Part shown: one piece after another, positions 14,970 to 22,827 of the stretch
Layout of the letters: every line of letters starts with the position of its first letter
Numbering within the stretch: position 1 is the first letter of the stretch
Assembly: GCF_903181435.1 (NCBI RefSeq)
Contig: NZ_CAEUHO010000001.1
Coordinates: forward strand, 1,488,001-1,552,000
DNA from: Bacteroides acidifaciens
GTDB lineage: Bacteria; Bacteroidota; Bacteroidia; Bacteroidales; Bacteroidaceae
Length of the DNA stretch: 64,000 nucleotides
Direction: 5' to 3'
Position numbers and translations under genes: made by a program
The notes under the pieces: generated by a model
What the model was told of the DNA's origin: nothing
Database searches by the model: none
The model's input: the letters and a program-made list of their open reading frames with translations, nothing else

Positions 14970-16283
14970 ATGAAAATTGCGATTGTAGGAACCGGATATG
15001 TAGGTTTGGTGACCGGTACATGTTTCGCTGAAATTGGTGTGAATGTAACTTGTGTAGATACTAACAGTGAGAAAATAGAGTTTCTACAGAAGGGTATCAT
15101 TCCAATTTATGAAAATGGATTGGAAGAGATGGTACTCCGTAATATGAAAGCAAAACGATTGAAGTTTACTACATCATTAGAGAGCTGCCTGGATGATGTG
15201 GAGGTTATATTCAGCGCTGTTGGCACACCACCGGATGAAGATGGTAGCGCCGACTTGAAATATGTTTTGGAAGTAGCCCGTACTATTGGTCGCAATATGA
15301 AACAATATAAACTGGTCGTAACCAAGAGTACAGTTCCGGTAGGTACTGCCAGCAAAGTTCGTGCAGTCATTCAGGAAGAACTGGATAAAAGAGGGGTGAA
15401 GGTAGATTTTGATGTTGCTTCCAACCCGGAATTCCTGAAAGAAGGAAACGCAATCAGCGATTTTATGAGCCCGGACCGTGTAGTAGTAGGAGTAGAGTCG
15501 GCACGTGCGGAGAAACTTATGTCCAAATTATATAAACCGTTTTTATTGAACAACTTCCGAGTGATTTTCATGGATATTCCATCTGCGGAAATGACTAAAT
15601 ATGCAGCAAATTCAATGTTGGCAACCCGTATCAGCTTTATGAATGATATAGCAAATCTTTGTGAGATAGTCGGGGCTGATGTGAATATGGTACGTAGCGG
15701 AATTGGTTCGGATACGCGCATCGGACGTAAATTCTTATATCCGGGCATCGGATATGGCGGTTCTTGTTTTCCTAAAGATGTGAAAGCTCTCATTAAAACC
15801 GCAGAACAGAATGGATATGCAATGCGGGTGCTTAGCGCTGTGGAAGAAGTGAACGAACGGCAGAAGAGTGTTTTGTTCGAAAAGCTAATGAAGCATTTTA
15901 ACGGTGATTTGAAAGGTAAGACAATTGCTCTTTGGGGATTGGCATTTAAACCGGAAACGGATGATATGCGTGAAGCTCCGGCATTGGTCTTGATTGATAA
16001 ACTATTAAAAGCCGGTTGCCAGGTACGTGCATACGATCCGGCAGCAGTGCAGGAATGTAAACGCCGGATTGGGGATAGCATTTATTATGCTTGTGATATG
16101 TACGATGCGGTGCTTGATGCTGATGCTTTAATGCTGGTGACCGAATGGAAAGAATTCCGTTTGCCTTCATGGGCTGTGATAAAAAAGACAATGGCTCAGC
16201 AGATTGTATTGGATGGACGTAATATATACGAGAAAAAAGAGATGGAAGAGCTCGGATTCACTTACCTTTGTATTGGTAAATGA
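14970..16283 (+). CDS. ugd: UDP-glucose 6-dehydrogenase
   Basis: 437 residues, full length. The N-terminal Rossmann motif is IAIVGTGYVGLVTGTCFAE. The middle has TKSTVPVGTA and the family block FDVASNPEFLKEGNAISDFM. The catalytic cysteine lies in GYGGSCFPKDVKAL (about residue 259), and the C-terminal UDP-binding domain includes IALWGLAFKPETDDMREAPA. It oxidises UDP-glucose to UDP-glucuronate with two NAD+, for capsule or other surface glycans. It is encoded directly after rfbC and before a lipoprotein gene. Confidence 0.96.
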   Translation: MKIAIVGTGYVGLVTGTCFAEIGVNVTCVDTNSEKIEFLQKGIIPIYENGLEEMVLRNMKAKRLKFTTSLESCLDDVEVIFSAVGTPPDEDGSADLKYVLEVARTIGRNMKQYKLVVTKSTVPVGTASKVRAVIQEELDKRGVKVDFDVASNPEFLKEGNAISDFMSPDRVVVGVESARAEKLMSKLYKPFLLNNFRVIFMDIPSAEMTKYAANSMLATRISFMNDIANLCEIVGADVNMVRSGIGSDTRIGRKFLYPGIGYGGSCFPKDVKALIKTAEQNGYAMRVLSAVEEVNERQKSVLFEKLMKHFNGDLKGKTIALWGLAFKPETDDMREAPALVLIDKLLKAGCQVRAYDPAAVQECKRRIGDSIYYACDMYDAVLDADALMLVTEWKEFRLPSWAVIKKTMAQQIVLDGRNIYEKKEMEELGFTYLCIGK

Positions 16284-16318
16284 AAAAATAAGAGTATCTT
16301 TAGGCAAAACTAAGACAG

Positions 16319-17116
16319 ATGATGAAATATGTTGCTATATCGTTAATAGTATTTTTTTCTGCGGCATGTAGTGGCAATAAGAATCTATATTTCTTGGAAC
16401 AGGGAAAAGAGGATACGAATGCTAAGGAACTATTGCAGGGAATCTGGCTGGACGATGAGACTGAGAGCCCGTTGATGCGCGTGGAAGGGGATACTATATA
16501 CTATGCCGACGCGCAGAGTGCTCCGATTGCGTTTAAAATTATACGGGATACTCTTTATACTTATGGCAATGATACGACTTATTACAAGATTGATAAGCAG
16601 GCGGAACATATATTCTGGTTTCATTCCATAACAGATAACATTATCAAGCTGCACAAATCAGAGGATCTGAATGATTCATTGTCATTTGTTCGCCAGGAAC
16701 TGGTGACTCCAACTTATACCGAAGTAACTCGACGCGATAGTGTAGTGACCTATAATGGCACTCGCTATCGTGCTTATGTTTATATTAACCCTTCTAAAAT
16801 GAGAGTTATCAAAACAACCTATTCTGAAGACGGGATTAGTATGGATAATGTGTATTACGATAATGTGATGCACATCTGTGTCTACGAGGGCAAAAAGAGT
16901 TTATTTGCCAGCGATATTACTAAACAGATGTTTGACCAGGTAGTTCCTGAAGACTTTTTGACGCAAGCTATTTTGTCGGATACGAAGTTTGTAAAAGTAG
17001 ACCGGAATGGTTTTCATTATCAAGCTGTTTTAGCCATTCCGGAAAGTTCAATATATAGCATTGCAGATATGGAAGTAAGTTTTGAGGGAAACTTGGCGAT
17101 AACTTCCACCAAATAA
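16319..17116 (+). CDS. Lipoprotein of unknown function (possibly DUF4738)
   Basis: 265 residues. N-terminus MMKYVAISLIVFFSAAC is a lipoprotein signal; the second Met (16322) is an equally good start. The mature part begins with LLQGIWLDDETESPLMRVEG, a lipocalin-like opening, and the rest is beta-rich. I recall similar Bacteroides lipoproteins labelled DUF4738, but this is from memory only. It starts 35 bases after ugd on the same strand and is probably the last gene of that operon. It converges with the helicase gene, leaving only 11 bases between stops. Confidence 0.75.
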   Translation: MMKYVAISLIVFFSAACSGNKNLYFLEQGKEDTNAKELLQGIWLDDETESPLMRVEGDTIYYADAQSAPIAFKIIRDTLYTYGNDTTYYKIDKQAEHIFWFHSITDNIIKLHKSEDLNDSLSFVRQELVTPTYTEVTRRDSVVTYNGTRYRAYVYINPSKMRVIKTTYSEDGISMDNVYYDNVMHICVYEGKKSLFASDITKQMFDQVVPEDFLTQAILSDTKFVKVDRNGFHYQAVLAIPESSIYSIADMEVSFEGNLAITSTK

Positions 17117-17127
17117 CGAATTTAGTT

Positions 17128-18387
17128 TTAATTCTGTCTGGGCGAGGGACGGTTGTTTCCTTTTCCACCATTATTCTTTCCCCGGAAATTCCTTCTTTTA
17201 GAGCTATTACCATACTTGCTCTTGTTAAAAGAACGCGGTTTGTACTCCGGCGCTTCTCCCAATTCTGCAGGAATAGGAATCTTGTAGATCTCTTTCTCAA
17301 GGAAATTCTCAATGTTTTTGAAGCTACTCTGCTCTTTTTCGTTGACAAACGTGAGTGCTACTCCGTCATTGTTGGCACGCGCCGTGCGTCCGATACGGTG
17401 TACATAGTCTTCGCTGTCATGAGGAACATCAAAGTTGATAACCAAACGAATATCATCAATATCAATGCCGCGGGCAACGATGTCTGTGGCGACTAATATA
17501 TTGATCCGTCCGGCTTTAAATTCATGCATCACCGCTTCCCGTTGAGCTTGCTCGAGATCCGAATGCATTTCTCCTACATTCAACTTCATTGACTTCAGAG
17601 CTTTGGCTACTTCCTTGACTTTTATTTTAGAAGATGCGAAGACGATGACACGTTCGGGGACTTCGTCAATAAAGAGACTGCGTATGATACCCAACTTTTG
17701 ATTTTCATGGCAAACATAGGCGGCTTGGATAATCTTATCAGCAGGTTTTGAAACGGCTAGCTTTATTTCTGCCGGATTATTCAGGATCGTATTTGCCAGT
17801 TGTTGTATCTTGGCAGGCATAGTTGCAGAAAACATGATGGTCTGCCGCTCTTTCGGCAAATACTTTACTATTTGCATAATATCCTCATAGAATCCCATGT
17901 CGAGCATCCGGTCTGCCTCGTCCAGTATAAAATAAGAAACCTTGGAAAGGTCTACATATCCAAGGCTTAAATGGGCAAGGAGGCGTCCGGGAGTGGCAAT
18001 AACAACATCAGCTCCCAAAGTAAGCCCTTTCTTCTGCTGTTCAAACAAAATGCCGTCATTTCCGCCATATACGGCAACACTCGATGCCGGCATAAAATAG
18101 GAGAATCCTTCCATTTGCTGGTCTATCTGTTGCGCCAATTCGCGGGTAGGAGACATGATGACACAGTTGATCGCATCTTCAGGATGTTTTTCTTCGGATA
18201 GTTTATTCAATATAGGAAGCAGGAATGCTGCCGTTTTACCCGTACCAGTCTGTGCTACTGCTATCAAATCTTTTCCCTCAAGTATGATTGGAATTGCTTG
18301 CTCCTGAATAGGCGTGCACTCGTCAAAGCGCATGGCATCAAGCGCCTCAAGTACATTTGCGTTTAATTGTAGTTCGGAAAACTTCAT
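17128..18387 (-). CDS. DEAD-box RNA helicase (RhlE-like)
   Basis: 419 residues. Helicase motifs in order: Q motif CTPIQEQAIPI (24-34); Walker A AVAQTGTGKTAAF (about 47-59); DEAD in SYFILDEADRMLDMGFYEDI (about 152-171); SAT in IMFSATMPAK (about 184-193); and HRIGRTARANNDG near 330. The last 40 residues are basic and Asn/Arg/Gly-rich (FNKSKYGNSSKRRNFRGKNN), as in RhlE/CsdA-type proteins that remodel rRNA or cold-stabilised RNA. Promoter -7 at 18407-18414. It is a cytoplasmic ATP-dependent RNA helicase; the exact subtype is not resolved. Confidence 0.93.
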   Translation of the reverse strand: MKFSELQLNANVLEALDAMRFDECTPIQEQAIPIILEGKDLIAVAQTGTGKTAAFLLPILNKLSEEKHPEDAINCVIMSPTRELAQQIDQQMEGFSYFMPASSVAVYGGNDGILFEQQKKGLTLGADVVIATPGRLLAHLSLGYVDLSKVSYFILDEADRMLDMGFYEDIMQIVKYLPKERQTIMFSATMPAKIQQLANTILNNPAEIKLAVSKPADKIIQAAYVCHENQKLGIIRSLFIDEVPERVIVFASSKIKVKEVAKALKSMKLNVGEMHSDLEQAQREAVMHEFKAGRINILVATDIVARGIDIDDIRLVINFDVPHDSEDYVHRIGRTARANNDGVALTFVNEKEQSSFKNIENFLEKEIYKIPIPAELGEAPEYKPRSFNKSKYGNSSKRRNFRGKNNGGKGNNRPSPRQN

Positions 18388-18406
18388 TCTTTTATTAATT
18401 TGTCAG

Positions 18407-18414
18407 CAAAGATA
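18407..18414 (-). promoter_or_regulatory. -7 element of the DEAD-box helicase gene
   Basis: TATCTTTG on the minus strand, 20 bases before the start codon, matches TAnnTTTG. Confidence 0.7.
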
Positions 18415-18432
18415 ATTTTTTTTTCGGTCTAA

Positions 18433-19662
18433 TTACATATTCAAATAAGAATCTTTGAATCCGAGGAAATAGAGCACTCCGTCGAGCCCGATGGTATTGA
18501 TAGATTGCTTGGCATTTGCCACTACCTTGGGCTTGGCATGAAAAGCAATTCCCAGGCCGGCAACTCCCAGCATCGGGAGATCGTTGGCACCGTCACCTAC
18601 AGCAATGGTCTGTGCAATATCGACTTTTTCCACTTGTGCGATCAAGCGTAGTAGTTCGGCTTTTCGTTTGCCGTCTACAACATCTCCCAAGTAACGTCCG
18701 GTCAATTTTCCGTCGATGATTTCCAGCTCGTTGGCATATACATAATCTATTCCATATTTCTTTTGCAAATGCTGACCGAAATAAGTAAATCCACCGGAAA
18801 GGATAGCGATTTTGTAACCATATTTTTTCAGTACGTACATTAATCTGTCCACTCCCTCTGTAATGGGCAAATTTTCTGCTATTTCTTGCATAACAGACTC
18901 GTCCAACCCTTTTAGTAGGGCTACACGACGGGTAAAGCTTTCCGTAAAGTCTATTTCGCCACGCATTGCGCTTTCTGTGATGGCTTTTACCTCGTCACCG
19001 ACACCGGCACGGATGGCCAGTTCATCAATCACTTCTGTCTCAATCAATGTAGAGTCCATATCGAAACAAATCAAGCGACGCATGCGGCGGTACATGTTAT
19101 CTTGTTGAAAAGAGAAGTCCATTTCCAATTCGCTGGCTAACCTCATCAAACTTTCCTGCATGGCAATACGGTCTTTGGGAGTACCTCTTACTGAGAACTC
19201 AATGCAAGCACGTGTGCGCGCATCTGTTTGGCATTCGTCCAGGGGAATACGACCTGTCAGACGTTTGATTGCGTCGATATTCATGCCTTGTTCGGCTAAT
19301 ACGCTGGTTGCTGCCGATATCTGACGAGCGGAAAGTTTACGCCCAAGTACGGTCAGGATATAACGGTTCTTTCCTTGCATACTCACCCAATTCTCGTATT
19401 TTTCTGTAGTAATCGGCTCGAACCGGATGGTAACTCCCAGCGAAGAAGCTTTGAACAACAATTCCTTCATAATAAAACCGGAATGTCTTTCTTCGCTCTT
19501 GAAAAGAATACCTAATGACAATGTATTATGAATATCCGCCTGACCGATGTCAAGGATAGTAGCATCGTATTTGGCTAGTATTTCAGTCACGGAAGAGGTC
19601 AGCCCCGGGCGATCTTCGCCGGTAACTCGAATCAGAATCAATTCAGTATTTGATGGTTGCAT
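18433..19662 (-). CDS. serB: Phosphoserine phosphatase with N-terminal ACT domains
   Basis: 409 residues from the ATG at 19662 (MQPSNTELILIRVTGEDRPG). A frame extended to a TTG at 19686 would begin inside the -7 element at 19684-19691, so the ATG is chosen. Residues 1-180 hold two ACT-like regulatory domains. The HAD phosphatase domain follows: DMDSTLIETEVIDELA (DxDxT nucleophile, about residue 207), AILSGGFTYFGQ, and VGDGANDLPML (motif IV). It hydrolyses phosphoserine, the last step of serine synthesis, with serine feedback expected at the ACT domains. Serine is also the substrate of the sphingolipid enzyme encoded at 37.0 kb. Confidence 0.95.
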   Translation of the reverse strand: MQPSNTELILIRVTGEDRPGLTSSVTEILAKYDATILDIGQADIHNTLSLGILFKSEERHSGFIMKELLFKASSLGVTIRFEPITTEKYENWVSMQGKNRYILTVLGRKLSARQISAATSVLAEQGMNIDAIKRLTGRIPLDECQTDARTRACIEFSVRGTPKDRIAMQESLMRLASELEMDFSFQQDNMYRRMRRLICFDMDSTLIETEVIDELAIRAGVGDEVKAITESAMRGEIDFTESFTRRVALLKGLDESVMQEIAENLPITEGVDRLMYVLKKYGYKIAILSGGFTYFGQHLQKKYGIDYVYANELEIIDGKLTGRYLGDVVDGKRKAELLRLIAQVEKVDIAQTIAVGDGANDLPMLGVAGLGIAFHAKPKVVANAKQSINTIGLDGVLYFLGFKDSYLNM

Positions 19663-19683
19663 ATGAAATAGACTTTTATCTTG

Positions 19684-19691
19684 CAAAAGTA
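19684..19691 (-). promoter_or_regulatory. -7 element of serB; decides its start
   Basis: TACTTTTG on the minus strand (TAnnTTTG). Transcription would begin near 19677, downstream of the TTG at 19686, which supports initiation at 19662. Confidence 0.7.
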
Positions 19692-19789
19692 GAGAAAAAA
19701 GTTCGTTTTTATGCTAAATAACATAAAAAGTTATACCCGAAAAGTGAGATTTTTGCTTATTTGCTTGGAAGTTAATTTAATAATTACTT

Positions 19790-19928
19790 ACCTTTGCACC
19801 CGGTTTCAAAAATAAAGGCTCTGATAATCAGCGGATTCCTCTTCGCCTGATGCCTGAAAAGACAACGTTTCGGGAAGAAACCACTGTTTAAGGACAGTCC
19901 CGGATAGTATTAACTAAAACCGAATTAC
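19790..19928 (+). promoter_or_regulatory. Promoter and structured leader of the thioredoxin-fold gene
   Basis: A TACCTTTG -7 element at 19790-19797 is followed by a leader of about 125 nt. The leader contains several inverted repeats: CTGAT/ATCAG (near 19820), GTTTC/GAAAC (about 19868-19882), and a nested pair ACTGT/ACAGT inside CGGGA/TCCCG (about 19873-19904). Nothing matches a riboswitch I can name. The length and structure for a small single gene are noteworthy. Confidence 0.45.
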
Positions 19929-20432
19929 ATGAAGTATGTAAAGTGGATTTTTGTTGTATTACTAATTTGTTCCTTGACCGCTTTCGTTGAGAAAGACAAA
20001 CCTACCGGAGGTTTGAGTGAGGGTGATGTGGCCCCGGATTTTAAAATCGAATCTACATCAGAAAAGCAACCATCCTTTAAATTGGGAAATCTGAAAGGGA
20101 AGTATGTGTTGCTGAGTTTTTGGGCAAGTTATGACGCGCAATCCCGGATGCAAAACGTAAGTTTGAGCAATGCGCTTCGTTCTTCTCATAATGTGGAAAT
20201 GGTTTCTATCTCATTTGACGAATATCAGTCAATTTTTAAGGAAACCGTTCGTAAGGATCAAATAGTTACGCCCACTTGTTTCGTGGAAACAGAAGGCGAG
20301 GATTCCGGGTTATTTAAGAAATACCGTTTGAATCGGGGATTCACTAACTATTTATTGGATGGAAATGGTGTAATTATAGCCAAAAACATCTCTGCTGCAG
20401 ATCTTTCTGCTTATGTGGAAAAGATTGGTTGA
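19929..20432 (+). CDS. Thioredoxin-fold (TlpA/AhpC-like) exported protein without CXXC
   Basis: 167 residues. N-terminal hydrophobic segment MKYVKWIFVVLLICSLTAF is a signal peptide or anchor. The rest has the TlpA/ResA layout: GDVAPDFKIEST, then LKGKYVLLSFWASYDAQSRM, and FTNYLLDGNGVIIAKNI near the C-terminus. Where redox-active members have WCxxC, this protein reads WASYDAQ, so both catalytic cysteines are absent and disulfide chemistry is not expected. It may be a binding or structural derivative. It is monocistronic with a structured leader and a terminator at 20529-20567. Confidence 0.82.
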   Translation: MKYVKWIFVVLLICSLTAFVEKDKPTGGLSEGDVAPDFKIESTSEKQPSFKLGNLKGKYVLLSFWASYDAQSRMQNVSLSNALRSSHNVEMVSISFDEYQSIFKETVRKDQIVTPTCFVETEGEDSGLFKKYRLNRGFTNYLLDGNGVIIAKNISAADLSAYVEKIG

Positions 20433-20528
20433 CAATCTTAAAGATGTAAGGAGAAAGAAGTATTTTCCGAATCGCAATTTGGTGACTGACGGAGAATAGA
20501 CAAAAGAGGAAATGGATACAACAAAAAA

Positions 20529-20567
20529 GTTCCGCCTATACTTGCTTAAAGCAAGAATAGACGGAAT
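20529..20567. terminator. Bidirectional terminator between converging genes
   Basis: The hairpin TTCCGCCTATaCTTGCTT / AAGCAAGaATAgACGGAA has a nearly continuous stem with flanking A-run and T-run, so it can serve both the thioredoxin-fold gene and the lptF/G-like gene. Confidence 0.8.
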
Positions 20568-20595
20568 TTCTATTTTATATATATCCTTTTTTTTC

Positions 20596-21693
20596 TTATT
20601 TAGGTGCTTTTTGGTATAAGAAGAAAGCAATGCCTGCATAGAGGATGTTCGGAATCCAGACTGCAATAGCAGGAGGTACATTCCCATTAACGGCAAAGGT
20701 TGAGGTGATGGTCTGGAACAGGATATAAGAGAAACTTAACCCTAATCCGATTCCTAAGTGAAGTCCCATACCGCCTTTCGTTTTTCGTGACGAAAGGGAT
20801 ACTCCGATGATTGTCAGGATGAAAGAGGCGAATGACATGGCAATCCGCTTATGATATTCAATCTCAAATTCTTTGATATTGGCAAATCCTCTTCGTTTCT
20901 GTTTTTCAATATAATCACTTAACTGGGGACTGGTCAACATTTCCTGTTGATTCTTCATAATGAGGAAGTCGGAAGGCTCCATATTGATTATAGAGTCAAT
21001 TTTATCCCCCTTGGTGATTTTCTCCTTTAGTCCGTCCAGTTCGCGTATCATATAATCATGAATAGTCCATTTATGAACGGTAGTCGTGTCATAAGTAATG
21101 CGGCGTGCGGTTAAGTGGGAAACGAGTTTCTTGTCGACAAATTTATCCAGGGAAAAGCGGTTTCCTGTTTTCATAGCATTGTTATAGTTGTCTATATAGG
21201 CTATGACTCCATTGTCAACTTCCAACTGCACGTTGCGCGCTGTATTTTGTTTTTTAGGCTTGATATACCTGTCTTCAAAATTCAGACGCGTCACGCTTCC
21301 TTTAGGAATTACGTATGAGCTTAACATAAAGGTTGTTAATGCAATGATGGCGGCAGAAATCATGTATGGGCGCATCATTCTCTTGAAGCTCATACCGGTA
21401 GAGAACATAGCAATAATTTCAGAGTTCTCTGCAAGTTTGGAAGTAAAGAAAATGACAGCAATGAATACAAACAACGGACTGAACAGGTTGGAGAAATAAG
21501 GAATAAAGTTCATGTAGTATTCAAGAATGATTTTACTCCACGGAGCTTCGTGTTCCATCAGTTTATCCATCTTCTCGTTGAAGTCGAATACCACTGCGAT
21601 AGAAATGATTAATGCAATAGCAAATACGTATGTCCCCAAGAATTTCTTGATGATATACCAATCCAGTCGTTTTATAAATCGATTGCTTTTCAT
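20596..21693 (-). CDS. LptF/LptG-family lipopolysaccharide export permease
   Basis: 365 residues, the family length. Three N-terminal membrane helices (about 12-32, 58-80, 100-122) and three C-terminal ones (about 273-292, 300-325, 335-360) flank a periplasmic jellyroll-like domain. Opening motif RLDWYIIKKFLGTYVFAI is typical (LDRYIxKxFLxT). LptF/G dimers pull LPS from the inner membrane, powered by LptB. Bacteroidetes often carry one or two such genes; which subunit this is cannot be told. It is the last gene of a lon-tgt-lptF/G operon, three bases after the tgt stop. Confidence 0.9.
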   Translation of the reverse strand: MKSNRFIKRLDWYIIKKFLGTYVFAIALIISIAVVFDFNEKMDKLMEHEAPWSKIILEYYMNFIPYFSNLFSPLFVFIAVIFFTSKLAENSEIIAMFSTGMSFKRMMRPYMISAAIIALTTFMLSSYVIPKGSVTRLNFEDRYIKPKKQNTARNVQLEVDNGVIAYIDNYNNAMKTGNRFSLDKFVDKKLVSHLTARRITYDTTTVHKWTIHDYMIRELDGLKEKITKGDKIDSIINMEPSDFLIMKNQQEMLTSPQLSDYIEKQKRRGFANIKEFEIEYHKRIAMSFASFILTIIGVSLSSRKTKGGMGLHLGIGLGLSFSYILFQTITSTFAVNGNVPPAIAVWIPNILYAGIAFFLYQKAPK

Positions 21694-21696
21694 TCT

Positions 21697-22827
21697 TTAT
21701 AATCTAGTTGATACTCTTTTGACCATCATCGGTTTCCAGGTCGAGAAATCTCCTGCAATGATATGCTTGCGTGCTTCACCTACCAGCCACAAATAGAAGG
21801 CAAGATTGTGTATAGAGGCGATTTGCATAGCCAATAGTTCTTGTGCGTGGAAAAGATGGCGTAAATAGGCTTTAGTGTATAATGTGTCTACACTGGAAGC
21901 TCCGTCCGCTTCAATAGGAGAGAAGTCCATTTCCCATTTCTTGTTTCGCATATTGATAATGCCGTCCTTGGTGAACAACATGCCATTTCGTCCGTTTCGT
22001 GTCGGCATAACGCAGTCGAACATATCCACTCCGCGCTCGATACCTTCAAGAATATTGACGGGAGTACCGACTCCCATCAGATAACGAGGCTTGTCTTTGG
22101 GAAGAATCTCATTGACGACCTCTATCATTTCATACATCTTGTCGACCGGTTCGCCTACCGCCAAACCGCCGATAGCATTTCCGTCGGCTCCTTTAGAGGC
22201 GACAAACTCAGCCGATTGCTTTCGCAAATCAGTATAGACGCACCCTTGAACAATAGGGAAGAGGGACTGGTTGTAGCCATATTTAGGTTCAGTCTCATTG
22301 AAACGTTTGATACAGCGATCAAGCCATCTGTGCGTCAACCCCAATGACTTTTTGGCATATGCATAATCCGAATCTCCCGGAGGACATTCGTCGAAAGCCA
22401 TCATGATATCAGCACCAATCGTACGTTCTATATCCATCACTTTTTCCGGAGTAAAAATGTGCTTACTGCCATCAATGTGTGAACGGAACTCGGCACCTTC
22501 TTCTCGGAGTTTTCGGATTCCAGCTAATGAGAATACCTGGAAACCACCACTGTCGGTCAGCATGGGGCGGTCGAAGCCGTTAAAGCGATGCAGTCCGCCT
22601 GCTTTCTCAATCACTTCCAGTCCCGGGCGCAAATAGAGATGATAGGTATTGCCCAGAATAATCTGTGCCTGAATATCTTCTTTAAGTTCCGTTTGATGTA
22701 CTCCCTTGACAGTGCCCAATGTGCCTACTGGCATGAAAATCGGTGTCTGTATCTGCCCGTGGTCTGTTGTTATCAGACCAGCACGGGCATTACTTTTAGT
22801 GTCTGTATATTGTAAGTTAAATGTCAT
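21697..22827 (-). CDS. tgt: tRNA-guanine transglycosylase (queuine type) lacking zinc cysteines
   Basis: 376 residues, full length. Active-site blocks: MLTDSGGFQVFSL (catalytic Asp), GGLAVGEP, and MPTRNGRNGMLFT. It exchanges guanine-34 for preQ1 in tRNAs with GUN anticodons. In the usual zinc site (CxCxxC about 20 residues before the conserved His) this protein has DGASSVDTLYTKAYLRHLF: none of the three cysteines is present, although the downstream SIHNLAFY is kept. I recall the same in other Bacteroides, so this is likely a lineage trait. The gene starts inside the lon stop codon (ATGA), so translation is coupled to lon. Confidence 0.94.
   Translation of the reverse strand: MTFNLQYTDTKSNARAGLITTDHGQIQTPIFMPVGTLGTVKGVHQTELKEDIQAQIILGNTYHLYLRPGLEVIEKAGGLHRFNGFDRPMLTDSGGFQVFSLAGIRKLREEGAEFRSHIDGSKHIFTPEKVMDIERTIGADIMMAFDECPPGDSDYAYAKKSLGLTHRWLDRCIKRFNETEPKYGYNQSLFPIVQGCVYTDLRKQSAEFVASKGADGNAIGGLAVGEPVDKMYEMIEVVNEILPKDKPRYLMGVGTPVNILEGIERGVDMFDCVMPTRNGRNGMLFTKDGIINMRNKKWEMDFSPIEADGASSVDTLYTKAYLRHLFHAQELLAMQIASIHNLAFYLWLVGEARKHIIAGDFSTWKPMMVKRVSTRL

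Noticed and set aside
19663..19686. Longer SerB N-terminus from a TTG codon
   Set aside because: The TTG lies inside the -7 promoter element, upstream of the predicted transcription start.
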